Both the position numbers and the translations under genes were made by a program. Below the pieces are notes generated by a model. That model saw nothing but the letters and a program-made list of their open reading frames with translations, searched no databases and was not told the DNA's origin. A stretch of 64,000 nucleotides of DNA from Oegoconia quadripuncta. Its lineage: Eukaryota > Arthropoda > Insecta > Lepidoptera > Autostichidae. Shown piece by piece: positions 1 through 11,534 of the stretch; positions within the stretch are counted from its first letter, which is position 1; every line of letters starts with the position of its first letter. The DNA lies in contig OX438749.1 of assembly GCA_949316235.1 (NCBI GenBank), positions 7,830,914 through 7,894,913 of the forward strand, written 5' to 3'.

Positions 1-898
1 TAAACAGGGAAAGAAGAATAGGACCAGCTTTTAAGTTAAGCAGGTGGCTTGGAATCGATACCTTTGTCATCACAATTAATAAAATCTAGTTCTAACATGA
101 AGTTATTCTTAGGTTCTCACAATAAGTTCAAATGAAATGCGACTGACGTCATGTATATACTCCTACATACTCATTGTCGTTTCAAATCACGCAAATGAAA
201 TTAATGTCAAAGTTGAAGCTTTATGATGATAAATGCCATTCTCTGTCGACTTTACAACAGAAGGAACATCACAGAATATGAATCGGTAACTGAAGCGGTG
301 AATCATAATACGAGAGCTAATAAAAATGTAATAGTTGATTGTTTGAAGATCACCACCCACAAGAGACACGCAAGACCGCAAGCATTCCACGTTCGATCGG
401 TCCACTCGCACCGCGTGGTAAACACAGCTAACAATGCCCAGATGATGGACAGCGAAAATAGAACGTAACGTAAACAATTGCGGACAAAGCGATCGCTGGA
501 GTCGACGCGGTGAGATTAACCAACGTTGAGCGAGCTTTTGATATCCTATCGCTGCGTCATATTGTAGCTCAGGTAGTCTACGTCATATCGAGTATCTCCG
601 TCACATAGCAACATATGCCGCAAACGTTTCAATGGTAACCTAAATGATGACTTTGGTTTTTTCGTAAAAGCTTGAAGGGTTGTGAATTCAAATGTCATGT
701 AGTGGGATTGATTTGATTTGGTTTTCTACTTTTCAATGGTTCTCATTTAAGTTAGTTGACATATTAGGGTCTTTGTATTACTTATCTCTTTACTAAAAGC
801 CGATGAATGTGTCTACCTGACATAATATTCAATTAGATAAGTCCAACTTCGGGATAGACGTAAATGGATGAATCCAATAAATTACCTTAATGTCAAAA
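1..898. other. Non-repetitive stretch, locally CpG-rich
   Basis: No repeat family or coding exon is recognised here. Bases 330-620 are richer in CG dinucleotides than the surrounding AT-rich sequence. A palindromic TGACGTCA (CREB/ATF-type core) lies at 144-151, and TGCGTCAT and TACGTCAT lie near 553 and 579. This could be a regulatory region or noncoding exon of an unseen gene, but composition alone does not establish that. Confidence 0.25.
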
Positions 899-1161
899 TA
901 TTATAATAAATATCTTTGCACATACACACACCGCCATCTCATTTCCGCACTAGGCAACAGACTTGTATTATGGATATCAGATGGTTGATAAACTACACAA
1001 ATACATTTTTTTTGTAAATTAATATAAATAACAAACATCCATAACTCGGGAACTCATGACTGTATTCATCATACAAACATATGCCTCTAACGGGATTCGA
1101 ACCCACGACCTTTTGGTATAGCATTCAGAGTCTCTAACCACTACACCATACAAGTCGTCAA
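899..1161 (-). repeat. SINE-E copy (tRNA-derived)
   Basis: On the minus strand the copy begins with a tRNA-like head whose D-arm reads like GGTGTAGTGGTTAG and whose B box reads GGTTCGAATCCC. A body follows (ATGAATACAG, CGAGTTATGGATGTTT), then a tail (ATCCATAATACAAG) and an AT-rich end. The same order recurs at 15350, 29653, 40016 and 63800. This is a pol III-type retroposon, not a tRNA gene. Confidence 0.85.
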
Positions 1162-1216
1162 AATAATGAGTTATGGTACTGGAACATGGCGCTCACTAAC
1201 AGCCCTTGGGTATAAG

Positions 1217-1464
1217 TAAACTCACAGTGACACAACAAGCTAGAACGAGCGACTTTTGGTATTACACTACGAGACCGAATCAGGAATGAAATCCGTAGAA
1301 GGATGACCAGTCACCGATATGGCCCAGTGAAATAGTCAGGTGAAGTGGTTGTGGGCAGGGCAAATAGCGTGTAGGACTGATAGCCATTGAGCCATAGAGG
1401 GTTTAGAGTGGAAGCTACGCACCAGCAAACGTCACGTGTGACGTCAATACACAAGGTGGACGGA
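1217..1464 (+). pseudogene. Decayed LINE reverse transcriptase C-terminal fragment
   Basis: Conceptual translation gives LERATFGITLRDRIRNEIRRR followed, after a frameshift, by VTDMAQ, VKWLWAGQIACRTD and LEWK. This is the recognisable post-RT region of lepidopteran endonuclease/reverse-transcriptase LINEs (usual form RDRIRNEEIRRRT..VTDIAQ..KLKWQWAGHIARRTDG). Stops and at least one frameshift make it a pseudogene. The match dies out at a Thr-Arg-Trp-like segment near 1460, where a T-rich tract begins. Confidence 0.8.
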
Positions 1465-1560
1465 TTTATTTATTTTTTTCTCTTTTTCTCAGTTTTTTTT
1501 CTCTTGTTTTTTTTCTTTCTCAGAGAGTTTTTCTCAGTCTTGTGATAGTTTTATTAGTAC
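1465..1560 (+). repeat. Pyrimidine-rich low-complexity tract
   Basis: About 95 bases composed almost entirely of T and C runs (TTTTTCTC, CTTGTTTTTTTTC, CTTTCTCAG), directly after the LINE fragment. Confidence 0.7.
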
Positions 1561-3133
1561 GAGCCTTCTTTAATGTCTTGTTACACTTATATACAGCTTA
1601 TATTTATATTTATGTGTGTGTGCAAAATAAATGGTATTAACGGTATTTATTATTCTGTAGTGTCCTACAAAACCGTCAGCACAGTTTGTCACAAATTATT
1701 CAGTTACTAGAATGTAGGTGTACTTATTAATTAGGAAAATTACATATTATATTACAACATAGAAGTAGATATTGATTAGATATTAATTAGTAACTATGGA
1801 GTTAGATGTCTTAAGGAATTTCTTGAGTAATTCGACGAATCTGCTTTTGCTGGGTTCATTTCTAACATGGAAAGGCAAGCTATTGAGAAGGTAAGGTACG
1901 GGTTTGTTAAGGGTCCTATCACCATAGTAGTTATTTATATGGGGGACTTCAAATTTACCCACTGTAATGGACCTGGTGCTATGTTGACTGTCAATTAGCG
2001 TGTAACGCGCCTGAATATTATCGCTATTTAAAACAGGTAGATAATTTTAAAAATGTTGAATAACTTATAATAAACGTTACAACTCGTTTCGTTCTTTTTT
2101 GTTTACAATTAATTTCTCAAATGTTATTTGCTATGATTGTAGCTTTTGCATTTAATTTTTAAATGTAAAACTATGGCACCTAATGGTGTAAATCAATATT
2201 AAGTCTACTAGAGATTATTATAGATACATCTGATGACATTTGACAGATGACCTGATAAAGGTCAGTCACACTGGAACTAAGTTCTCCATTTTTGGGCGGT
2301 AGTCCAGAAAGCCAGCCAGCTAGCCATAGCCAGGCTTATCCTTTGTCACCGATGAAAAAAGAGGGATGTCATAAGTTTGAAGCAGACGTCTGTCTTCATT
2401 GTGTCGATAAAACGGTTAAACTGATTAACGGTTTTGATTTTCTAAATCTGATGTTTGCAAGATGTTTCTGATCCATATTTGATGGAAATCGGTTACGCTG
2501 TTTCGAAGATATTTAGCTTTTAATATAGTTGCATTGTTTATCAGGATGCTACAATCATTATCTCTCAGAGGTTTTGCAAATTTTCTATTTATAATTTCTT
2601 TAAGTAAAAAAGAACTAGGTACTTTTTACCTTCGTAACTTCTCAATCTAAACTGTATTTTCTTTTCTATAGTGCAGTAAAGTGTATTTGTATTGTATTAT
2701 ATCTAGATGACGATCATGCTCATTGCCATTGACTAGTCATGCAGTTTTGATAATTCTTCTTTCACCATTTCTAACCATTTTGCTAATCATTTTCATATCA
2801 TAATCTCAAAGCTATGCTTTGCTAGCTTCCAATACAAAACTCTAGCGTTGCACAATGAGTGCCCAGAACAACTCGTGTCGTTTAAACGGTCTGAAACAAA
2901 ATCCAGAAGTCGTAAAAATTAACGAAGCATTGAGAATCCATTGTGGTCACGCACACTTTCCGTCAATTTGAATTTCTACCAAAACACGTATAGGGCAATC
3001 AACGGCCAAATGGAAATGTTACTCATGTAAACTTGTCGAAGTAACAAAATTGACATATTGATTTTAGTGTAGGTGGTAATACTGGGTCGGGCATAATTAA
3101 ACATTTTGACATTGTACCAAATTATGAACAGTC
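1561..3133. other. AT-rich stretch with repeat K copy near 2440-2600
   Basis: No gene recognised. Around 2480-2590 the phrase TTTCGAAGATATTTAGCTTTTAA and nearby text resembles 8380-8530, so a degraded interspersed repeat (called K here) is present. The remainder is unclassified. Confidence 0.4.
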
Positions 3134-3480
3134 ACCGCCTCCGGATGTACGGTTCAATACGGCTCAATGTAAACAACATAGGGTTTACGATTCGGAGGTC
3201 GCGGGTTCGATCCCCAGCGGGGTACATGTTTAGTACTCGGTTTTGTTAGTGGTAGGGCATTTTAAATGTCCGCCTGGCTAGCTACCACCATCTTATCTGC
3301 CGCCAAACAGCAACGTTAATAGCATTGTTGTGTTCCGGTTGTCAGAGATAAGATAAGGTAGCCAGTCCCCCAAAATAAGATGGGGTTTCCGAGTCAGTAT
3401 GCTTCCAACTTCGGCCTCATCTTCACTTAACATCAGGTGTGATTGAGGTCAAGTGCTAACCAGTTGTGCATAAAAAAAAA
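3134..3480 (+). repeat. SINE-A, near full length
   Basis: Starts ACCGCCTCCG, contains the B box GGTTCGATCCCC, then the family body (GGTGGTAGGGCATTTTAAAT, CTACCACCATCTTATCT) and ends TTGTGCATAAAAAAAAA. About 17 extra bases sit in the head between CTCCG and GGCTCAATG, splitting the A-box region, so this copy is unlikely to be pol III competent. Confidence 0.9.
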
Positions 3481-4802
3481 GTCACGTAAAATACTTGATC
3501 TATACCTGTGTTAAAAAATTCTTAGTATAGGTGCCCGTAAAAGTTATATAGAAATCTCTCACTATAATATGCAGTATGTACAGGTATTAGTCATGCAGGG
3601 CTAAACCTGTACCAGTTATTTAATATTATCTATACAAGGGGACTGCGTTTAGTAACAATTGAATAGGCATCTTATTAATGTATGTATCATATATGAAGTA
3701 CAATAAAGCGTTTACAACAAAATAAACAAGCAATAATTAATCCACCCTGCAAACGTTGCTTCTTTCTCCCTTTGTGCAAAAAAGTGTATTTGTATGATAT
3801 TGTAATCATGTAGAACAGCTCTGAATAATTAGCTAAGACGCCGACTGTACTATACCGTAATTGCATAATTGCATACTGCTCCATTCAAGCTGTAATTCAC
3901 TTCAGTTCACAATTACAGAAATAATTACAGAATAAAACTTTAACACGACATCCCTCTAATTCTGCAAATATGTCACAAAAATCAATACATGCCTACATAA
4001 TGGACTTTTATACCCAAATAGAGTGGTTACAGAATAATAATAAATTTATTTTGAGTTTATTTTACAGCGTTACATTATATCACACAATTCTACCAAACTA
4101 TAAATACCAAAATATAATACTCCCATGATTTTAATAATCTTACAATGTAACTGTAACACATTATTTAAACTTTTATGAATTTCACAGTATTACGAGTATG
4201 GTAAATGGAACATAAACATTATGTGCTTCGTTTCATATATATTTACAAGCATGATTTGTTAAACTTTTCTAACAGGAACTTTTTTAATTTAATCTTAAAT
4301 GATTTAGCCACAGTGCCACTTTTATATCTTGAGGAAAACTTTTAAATATCTTGGGTATTAGGAATTTTCTGGTTCTTTGGCGATAATAGAGGTTAATCGT
4401 AAGTACGTACAATACAAAGAAACACTAGCGTTTGGATGTGCAATAGGCACACGTGACAGGGGTGTGCCTTTAAACCTTAAAACCTGCAAATCCATAGATG
4501 TTATTTAGTGTAAAGTCCTTTAGTCGCCTTTTATGACACCAACCGAAAGAGACGGGATTCTTTTTACGTGCCGAAACCATGTCGCCAAAATAATTGTGTC
4601 CTAATTAATAAACATTGGTATGAGCTTACCGAATTCTTATTTAATTTACTTTAACAAAATTTTCTTAAAGAGTATGACAATTGGGTGGCAGGATGCCTCT
4701 ATATTAACTATATAGGATTAGTATTAAGCGCATTGAATCGATATCCACTCACTTCCAATACTTGCCGTATCGATTTGAAACTATTCAAATGTATGCAAGC
4801 CT
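3481..4802. other. AT-rich stretch with repeat M fragment at 4430-4590
   Basis: No exon recognised. Bases 4430-4590 carry two landmarks, GCACACGTGACAGG and TAGTCGCCTTTTATGACACC, that recur in the other copies of the family called M here (9355, 19120, 27215, 38770). Confidence 0.4.
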
Positions 4803-5142
4803 ATACAGGGTGAAATTAAGTTCCTGTAATTCCCATTAACTGGTGACGCCACTATTGATTACGAACAATTTTCCAATTAAACCATTCTGAAACTACCTTT
4901 AGTATGGAAGTCAAACAATTTTCGGCTGAATTCGGCTACAGTTCCTAGTGGAAAGTTGTTCAAAATTAGAAGTGAAGTCGCCAGCCGAAAATTATTGGAC
5001 TTCCATATTAAAGGTAGTTTTAGAAAGGTTTACTTTGTATGGCTAATCGAAATTTTTTTTTAATAATTCGACTATGGTTCCTTGGGGAAAGTTGTTCATA
5101 ATCAAGAGTTGCGTCACCAGTTAATGGGAATTACATGAATTC
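4803..5142 (+). repeat. Foldback element family C (MITE-like)
   Basis: Begins TACAGGGTGAA and the two halves are inverted relatives. The left half has TAATTCCCATTAACTGGTGA and GATTACGAACAA. The right half has TTGTTCATAATC and TCACCAGTTAATGGGAATTA. The far right terminus (CACCCTGTA in other copies) has decayed. No transposase is present, so it is a non-autonomous palindromic element, presumably TA-targeting. Confidence 0.8.
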
Positions 5143-5683
5143 AATTATATTATTCAATAATACAGCTATGAAGCACAGATATACGCAGTCGCACCTAAAC
5201 AAGTGTTTCCGATATCGTCGTCGCGTAGCCAGCATTTATTGGTAGTGCTACGGTCGTCTGGACTACTTGTAAGCCTTGTTATATTTGTTGTGATAGGTAT
5301 GTGTGTGTGTCCAAACCATTCTGAAGATTGACATGACCTTAAGGTCACGCTTGAGAATCTGTTGCTATTAAAACAGTATCAAAAAATTTGTATTGAGATT
5401 TAATTAGAATTAGTCCGGATGAATCGCAGTAATTGCGTGGACTGATTTCCGTGCGGGTTTTTTTATATTAAAGACTTATCGAGGAAAGAGATGTTTAATA
5501 AAAATCAATTACGCCGGTTCAAAGACTTTAGGTTTTAAGTTTTCTAGTGCATTTGGATGATATGCGCTCTGCCCGTTTTCTGGAAGGTATCTACCTAAAT
5601 AACTTCGTTATTTTTCAATCACTATTTATGTAGGTAACTAGTAACTTAGGTCGGTGGCCGTATTTATGTATAATTTTTGTGAT
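5143..5683. other. Unclassified AT-rich stretch
   Basis: No gene recognised. The text near 5420-5460 (CCGGATGAATCGCAG, GTGCGGGTTTTT) weakly resembles 7595-7650, suggesting an old shared repeat. Confidence 0.25.
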
Positions 5684-5906
5684 ATAAATTATAATCAGAG
5701 GTAAAGCAGTCACTGAGTATCAGAAGGAGGATTCCAGCAATCCGTGACGCCAGAATGCCCACATAAAATATCGAATAACTCTTAAACTGGAGTGGTGCTA
5801 ATTTTTTGCTTTAGGCATTACTTGGCACTATTTCAGCACCCTTTTTTGATATTGTGAATATAGCTGCAATCTACTATGTGAATTCTAGCATCACACGAGT
5901 TTTTGA
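5684..5906 (-). repeat. Foldback family G, single arm
   Basis: Carries one arm of family G: TAAAGCAGTCACTGAGTATCAG, GTGACGCCAGAATGC, GAATAACTCTTAAACT, GGCACTATTTCAGCA and the terminus GAATTCTAGCATCAC. The complete copies at 31975 and 44263 show the opposite arm, which is missing here. Confidence 0.75.
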
Positions 5907-6423
5907 ACAGAGTTTATTTGGTTTATCTGGAAGATTTTACATTAGGTATGTATGCTGAACGAAGTTTACACTACAAAGGCTTAAAAATATCTAGAAAATA
6001 TAAAATACAGACTACGCTCCGTAACTTAATCTAATTTGTTTTCTCGGGGTTTCCTAAATTTCCAAACTATTGTTATTAGTTTAATATTACATTTATTATT
6101 TATATTGTATATCCATCCAAATGCATATATTCGGAACTTCGTGCCCGTGCAATCACAATAAAAACCTCCACATTATCTATCAGTCACATTTTCATTAACA
6201 AATGTTAAGGGGGTGTGCATGAGTAATTTATGTCCCCGGTCCCGTCCTGTTTAAAATGAGAGGGGCTTAGCCCGGGTTTATCGTGAGTGTAACTGACCCC
6301 CCTTAACTGTATCTACCCGACATTCATCACAACACCTGACAACGGGTTCGGTCTGAAATATCGTCATAGCGGTCGAAGTACGGTGCAATAATTATGTTGC
6401 CGTATAAATCATTGAATATTTTA
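5907..6423. other. Unclassified stretch with a GC-rich patch
   Basis: No gene seen. Bases 6210-6310 are unusually GC-rich (GTCCCCGGTCCCGTCC, CTTAGCCCGGGTTTATCG) but show no reading frame or motif I recognise. Confidence 0.25.
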
Positions 6424-6665
6424 TTACTTTTGAATCGTAAGTTTTCGAATCTGCCTTGAAATGCAAGCTTTGAAAAGATGTTTGGTAAAGGTATTAAAGG
6501 CTTTCTTTGTCATTGCTATTCTAGTGACTATGTCTGGTGAACATCTCGAGTCATCGGTAATCAGGCTTCCTAAATATCTAAATTGAAATAACTTCCTAAC
6601 ATCAACTTTATCAAGAATATCGTTGAAAGAAAAGTGGAGGGGAAGAGGAAGGCCTAGAGGAATGA
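6424..6665 (-). pseudogene. LINE reverse transcriptase fragment
   Basis: The minus strand encodes FRYLGSLITDDSRCSPDIVT followed by RIAMTKKAFN. This matches the connection region after the RT active site in endonuclease/reverse-transcriptase LINEs (usual YLGS.IT.DG....I..RI..AK.AF). Only about 80 codons remain and there is no FADD active site, so it is a remnant. It differs from the subfamilies at 1217 and 53637. Confidence 0.75.
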
Positions 6666-6837
6666 ACATACAAGGTACAAGTGAAGGAAAAAGTAAATGC
6701 CTTGTATCAGGAAGTCAAAGAAAAGGCGGAATATGTAGAGAAATGTGGAAAAGAGGAAGAGCATAGCTCTTAAATTGAAGGGAGAGAATCGTAAATTATA
6801 GCAAAAACATCTGAAATTGTGATATGATATACAATTA

Positions 6838-7085
6838 TTCACAAGACCGACCGACAAAAAGTACGTCGTCTGAGCTGATCTATAAACATAGGTAAAGCAG
6901 GCTCTGCGTATTAGGAATGAGCATTCCATCAACACGTATCTCCAGAATGCTCTGTAAAAATATTGAATAACTCTTAAACTACAGTGACATAACATTTTTC
7001 CTTTGGGCACTATTTGGAACTATTTCAGCACATTTTGTGACATTATCAAAATAGTTGAATTCCACTCAATGAACAGCATCACGTA
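6838..7085 (-). repeat. Foldback family G, partial copy
   Basis: Contains the inner segment GACAAAAAGTACGTCGTCTG and then a complete arm: TAAAGCAGGCTCTGCG, CCAGAATGCTC, GAATAACTCTTAAACT, CCTTTGGGCACTATTTGGAA, TGAATTCCACT and terminal CATCACGTACGT. The left arm is missing. Confidence 0.75.
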
Positions 7086-7650
7086 CGTCAATCTCATCTA
7101 CGAAACGATAATCTTTTGCAGAACGGTTCGCCGAAAACAGCGTTCCTCGATGGTCTTTTATTTATGGGTTGCTTTTAGCACCATAATGTTACATGAAAAT
7201 ATTATGTGTCCAAAAAAGATATGTCCTTAATATTTTCATACCCCAGCAGTCCTTAGATACCCAACTCCTAATTAAATATGGTATAAAAGCATGTCCTTGC
7301 TCGCACTTAGATTTTATCACTACAGAGAACACAATTTCCATTTACAGGGTTGCTTTGTTGTACAGTAATTCGTTTTTACCGACATAACTAACTATGCAAC
7401 ACACTATAATATTATTAACGTTGAAAAATAGAAAACTAACATTTTTAATAATAATATAACTTTCAATACCAAATTGTAAAGTAACGAAAGTGTTGTTTGT
7501 TTGCTTTCAGTTCGCGACTCTGCCTGCTAAAATCTATTTTTAAAACGAAAAACACTGGTTTTACATCGTTGTGTGTGTGTGTGTATCCAGTCTTTGTCCG
7601 GATGTATCTCAATCAAGCGTTGTCCGATTTGAGTGCAGGTTTTTTTTATA
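7086..7650. other. Unclassified AT-rich stretch
   Basis: No gene. A (GT)n run lies at 7571-7584. The following CCAGTCTTTGTCCGGATGTATCTCA reappears inverted near 52800-52830, so this end belongs to an unclassified interspersed repeat. Confidence 0.3.
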
Positions 7651-8026
7651 CCGGATGAGTTTTTTTGCGGTAAGGAAAAAAATAGGGCACATTAGGTAAA
7701 TTAAATAGAAGTTATTGGCATAGGTAGTTTAAATTCTAAAAACGCACGCGCCGGCCTTCAATTGATATGCGACTGGTGGGATTCGTAGGGTTTCTGTCAT
7801 GCGAAATGTATTTGAAACTCATGTTTTCTCCAATTTTTTTTATTCATTTAATTTAATGATGTAATTATGTGGAATAGACTACAATTGCGACTGTCAAATG
7901 CCATAGTTAAAGCTTTATTCGATGATGGTTTTGAAAAAAAAAATGTAATTATGCCAATACCTTCTATTTTACTTACCTAATATGCCCCATTTTTTTCCTT
8001 ACGGTAAAAGAAATACTAGGGGAACA
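7651..8026 (+). repeat. Foldback element family D (MITE-like)
   Basis: The left arm runs from CCGGATGAG through GCGGTAAGGAAAAAAATAGG to AGAAGTTATTGGCATA. The right arm is its inverse (TATGCCAATACCTTCTATTT to TTTCCTTACGGTAAAAG). The arms are about 70 bp and the unit about 375 bp. TATA adjoins CCGG on the left, as at the ends of the copies at 26288 and 28039. No coding capacity. Confidence 0.75.
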
Positions 8027-8028
8027 AA

Positions 8029-8347
8029 CGTGGCTCCCTCTGGCTGGCTCAATGTAAGCAACATAGGGTTTACGAATCAGAGGTCACGGGTTCGATCCCC
8101 CGTGAGGTACTTTAGTACTCGGTTTTTGGTGGTAGGGCATTTTAAAATGTGCGCCTGGATGGCTACCACTATCTTATCTAAGTCTGCCGTCAAACGGCAA
8201 TGATAATAGCATAGACAGTCCCCCAAATAAGATGAGTTTTCCGGGTCAGTTCCATCGCTTACATCTTCGGCCTCATGTTCACTTAACATCAGGTGTGATT
8301 AAGGTCAAGTGCCTTAGCGATACGGCTAACCGTATCGCATGAAAAAG
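8029..8347 (+). repeat. SINE-A, diverged
   Basis: Family head GGCTCAATGTAAGCAACATA, B box GGTTCGATCCCC, body GGTGGTAGGGCATTTTAAAA and CATCAGGTGTGATTAAGG. The tail departs from the consensus after TCAAGTGC, where about 30 extra bases precede a short A-run. It lies directly after family D, with only a few bases between. Confidence 0.85.
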
Positions 8348-8379
8348 GGAAAGGCTCATAGCCATTCTTTATCAAAATT

Positions 8380-8530
8380 GGTTCAGCCGTTTCGAAGATA
8401 TTTAACTTTTAATCAATTGTCTTGTAGACCTGGATCATCATCCAGGTCTACAAGACAATATCATCTTCTTAAGGTTGTCGGGAATTTTCTAAATTTTCAA
8501 TGAGGCTATATTCTCCACAGTCACAATCCA
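8380..8530 (+). repeat. Repeat K copy containing a perfect hairpin
   Basis: Shares the phrase TTTCGAAGATATTTAACTTTTAA with the sequence near 2500. In this copy the phrase is followed by a perfect inverted repeat that is absent at 2500. Confidence 0.45.
8416..8459. repeat. Perfect 20-bp inverted repeat, 4-base loop
   Basis: Left arm ATTGTCTTGTAGACCTGGAT (8416-8435), loop CATC, and the exact reverse complement at 8440-8459. The loop is too small and the stem too short for a typical animal miRNA precursor. Confidence 0.9.
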
Positions 8531-9728
8531 CAGAGTATATAATGTTTACTTAAAAAAGTATTTAATATTAAATTAAGATTAAAAAGTTAAAAATTTTCTT
8601 TTTCTCTTCTTACAGGTATGTAAGATTTCGAATTCTGTCAACAAAATACTGTGAAATTTATTGTAATTAGATTTATTGCGACAAAATTTAAGAAGTATTG
8701 AAATACTTCGTAGATGTTATATAATATGATTTATATAATTGTTACTTAAAATATGTACATAAAAATATTTATTATTCGTAATAGGATTTTTTCTTTTGCA
8801 CACAACCCCAAATTTACTAAGTTTCCTATTACAATGCTCAGGTTGGCTAGAAGAGATCTCTTAAAGAGATAAGTCCACCTTTGTACGTGACCTATTGTTT
8901 GTACTCTGTCATTGTAATATTTTGGTGCAATAAAGAATAGGTACCTATATTATTACTTAATACAGATCCATGTCAAAATTTTAGCTTCAAAGCATTAAAA
9001 TTCTGCGAGTAAAATACTTATAATAATATACTAATGGGCGAACTGACAGAGGGAGAAACCGAAACTATAAAGGTTCCGTTTTTCGCCTGTGGCTGCGTAA
9101 CCCTAAAACCTAATTATAAAAAAAGGGAAAATAGATAACTTTATTCAGGATGACCAAAAGGTGCTAGCTTATCGCCAGAAAGAGATTTTCCCAGCAAGAC
9201 CCTGTGAATGTGAACGAACGACTCAAACAGTAAACATTTATGAAGAACGCCAGCAAGGGGACCCCATAATAAAATAAATCGTCATGGCTCATTATATTAT
9301 TACAAACATACATAATGGTCAGATATGTTCAAAAAGGTTAAAAGATCAAACTTGAAACATCCACGGTTCACCTTTGTGATATACAGAAATGCACACGTGC
9401 TAAGGAGTGAACCCATCGCCGTTAAAACGTGCAAGTATAAACAAGGTTATTTATTGTGTACCTGAAATCTGATATCAGTTTGGTCAGAATCATGTATAGA
9501 ATCGATTCCGGCTATAAAAATATGGGGTTATATTTTTTTCCTTATTTATCAAATTAAGGAACGATAAACACCCTACAAGTGGAAACATAACAGTAACTTA
9601 ATTCTCAACAAACCTATATATTCTTTTCTATTGATATTGATTACAAAATATATGAGCCAATACACCCCGTATTGGCCGTATGGTACACAAAACATAACCT
9701 TGTAGATGGTTTTTGGTCTAAAATCCTA
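8531..9728. other. AT-rich stretch with repeat M fragment at 9355-9440
   Basis: No exon. Bases 9355-9440 (ATATACAGAAATGCACACGTG, GTTAAAACGTGCAAGT) are the inverse of 19240-19315. Near 9075-9110 a GGTTCCGTTTTTCGC phrase resembles the repeat O terminus. Confidence 0.45.
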
Positions 9729-10115
9729 TACAGGGTGAATTTGAATTCGTGTAATTCCCATTAACTGGTGATGCCACTCTTGATTACGATCAACTTTACA
9801 AAGAAATCATAGTCGAATTCGATCGAAAAATGTCCATTACCCATACAAAGTAATGCATTCTGAAACCACCTTTTGTATGTAAGTTCAGCTTTTTTCGCCC
9901 GACTCCACTTTTGATTACGAAGCACTGTCCACTATGAACAATAGTCGAATTCAGTCGAAAATTGTTGTATAGGTGGTGTCAGAATGGTTTTACTTTGTAT
10001 GGATAATCGAAATTTTTTGATCTAATTCGGCTATAGTTCCTTGGGGAAAGTTGTTTGTAATTAAGAGTGGAATCACCAGTAAACAGGAATTACACGAATT
10101 AGATTTCACCCTGTA
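9729..10115 (+). repeat. Foldback element family C, complete
   Basis: Bounded by TACAGGGTGAA on the left and TTTCACCCTGTA on the right. This is consistent with a TA target duplication flanking CAGGGTG...CACCCTG. Internally inverted segments repeat at least twice (TAATTCCCATTAACTGGTGA against TCACCAGTAAACAGGAATTA; CATAGTCGAATTCGAT against ATCTAATTCGGCTATAG). No transposase. Confidence 0.85.
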
Positions 10116-10439
10116 TAGCCATAGTCGTCTTTTTAACGACACCCATGGGGAGTCATGGATTGATTCTATCCTTTTACGCGACGAAACCAACATAATAAAT
10201 ATTTTGGCGCAATACTGATAAGTGCCGAAAATGCATCCGTGATGAACATACGTGTAAGTTAGTTTTAAATCAGCGAAATGGCACCAATTAAAACACTTCA
10301 AAAGATTGGCAACAAAATTATCATAACATCTTTCAGCTAGGTTAACGGACACTGGCGCCGGCTCCATATCAACTACACACGTATTAAAACATTGGCATCC
10401 ATTCAGGTGGTGATTAAAACCATCAAACTGAGCAAGTTT

Positions 10440-10827
10440 CAAAATCTTCTACTCGTGCATGTATAGATGATTGTGGGTGGGCTCACTAAGACCTTAAAAA
10501 AGTTCACAAGAAAGCCATACATATAGCAATCAGTTCGATAGAGAAGCAGCTAAGGACCGTTTTGGATAGCATTGAAGAACAAGATCGGAAGTGTAATATG
10601 AATTGTTGAAAATGAAATGAAGAGGACTTATACAAATACGACATTTATTTATTACCACAAAAGTCTTTTTTTACAATGCTTATAATTTATAAGTACTTAA
10701 AAACACTACACAACTAATATGATATGTAGGCATACATGCTAAATACAAGAAATGGCAGAGTTCAAATTACTGACGAACCCCGGACTAGGTTAAATTTAAA
10801 GGAGACCAACACTATTGCCCGAGTATA
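10440..10827 (+). repeat. Repeat L, copy 1 (coding-like, unknown)
   Basis: Nearly identical, in inverted orientation, to 46145-46533. Both copies hold a frame reading IHI.ISSIEKQLRTVLDSIEE and then QDRKCNMNC before a TGA at about 10605. An AT-rich 3' segment with AATGCTTATAATTTATAAG follows, then a second coding-like piece (TRNGRVQITDEPRTRLNLKE). I do not recognise the protein. It could be the end of a transposon gene or a duplicated host 3' end. Confidence 0.7.
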
Positions 10828-11271
10828 TATTACGAACGAATTATGGGGTCAATTCTGAAATCACGAGAAAAAGTTAGCTGTTCTATAGAGAAGTTCACTT
10901 TTTGCTTACTGTCTTTTTTTGCGATTCCTGAGTTGACCCCATAGTGGAAGTTATTATAAACTATACAGCATATTTGCACATGTTACTCAAAGTTAGTTAC
11001 GTACTTAGCCAATTACCTATAAAGATTCATATTTTACTAAAATTACTATGCACCCTTAAGAAATAAGTAAACTGCGTAAAATTATTTTCTGCCCTCACTC
11101 ATGCTTCTGCATGTACCTACTGTACAGAGACATTATTCGTAGAATAGCAGATGATATCATAGAAAGTTTCTAAATTTATTTATTTCTTCGCCAGTTGTTT
11201 TAGTGTGTGTGTTGGTCTTAACCACCATCTGTAAGGATGCCAGTATTTCAAATTTCAATCATTGCCATTTA
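10828..11271. other. Unclassified AT-rich stretch
   Basis: No gene or repeat family recognised. Confidence 0.3.
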
Positions 11272-11534
11272 TCGGGTTCGATTCCCAGGCAGGCCATGTA
11301 CCAATGAGTTTTTAAATTTAATTTAATTACTTATGTGCATTTATCCGACTGCTCTTGAACGGTGAAGCAAAACATCGTGAGCAAAACCTGCATGCCTGAG
11401 AAATAAAAATTCTAAGACATGTGAAGTCACTAACCCACATTGGGCCAGCGTGGTGGACTATGACCCATTCTCCCTCATTATACGAGGGAAGGCTTATATC
11501 CCTGCAGTGGGATTTTTACGGGCTGATGATGAGA
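11272..11534 (+). repeat. SINE-B, 5'-truncated
   Basis: Starts in the B-box region (GGGTTCGATTCCCAGGCAGG), then the family body (CATGTACCAATGAGTTTTTA, CATTGGGCCAGCGTGGTGGA) and ends GGGCTGATGATGAG. The A box is absent. It sits directly against a minus-strand Jockey LINE fragment. Confidence 0.85.

Noticed and set aside
1081..1160. tRNA-like sequences with good B boxes (also 15555, 29845, 33985, 40065, 63850)
   Set aside because: Each is the head of a SINE with a shared body and tail. None has a complete, separately ending tRNA cloverleaf.
1439..1446. Perfect palindromic TGACGTCA as a CREB-type site
   Set aside because: It lies inside a decayed LINE fragment, so it is probably a chance product of mutation.
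8416..8459. Perfect hairpin as a microRNA precursor
   Set aside because: A 4-base loop and 20-bp stem are too small for typical animal pre-miRNA, and it lies inside a repeat.
9990..10442. 150-codon minus-strand open frame
   Set aside because: Its distal part runs through foldback C, and the rest shows no family motif, so I could not support it as a gene.
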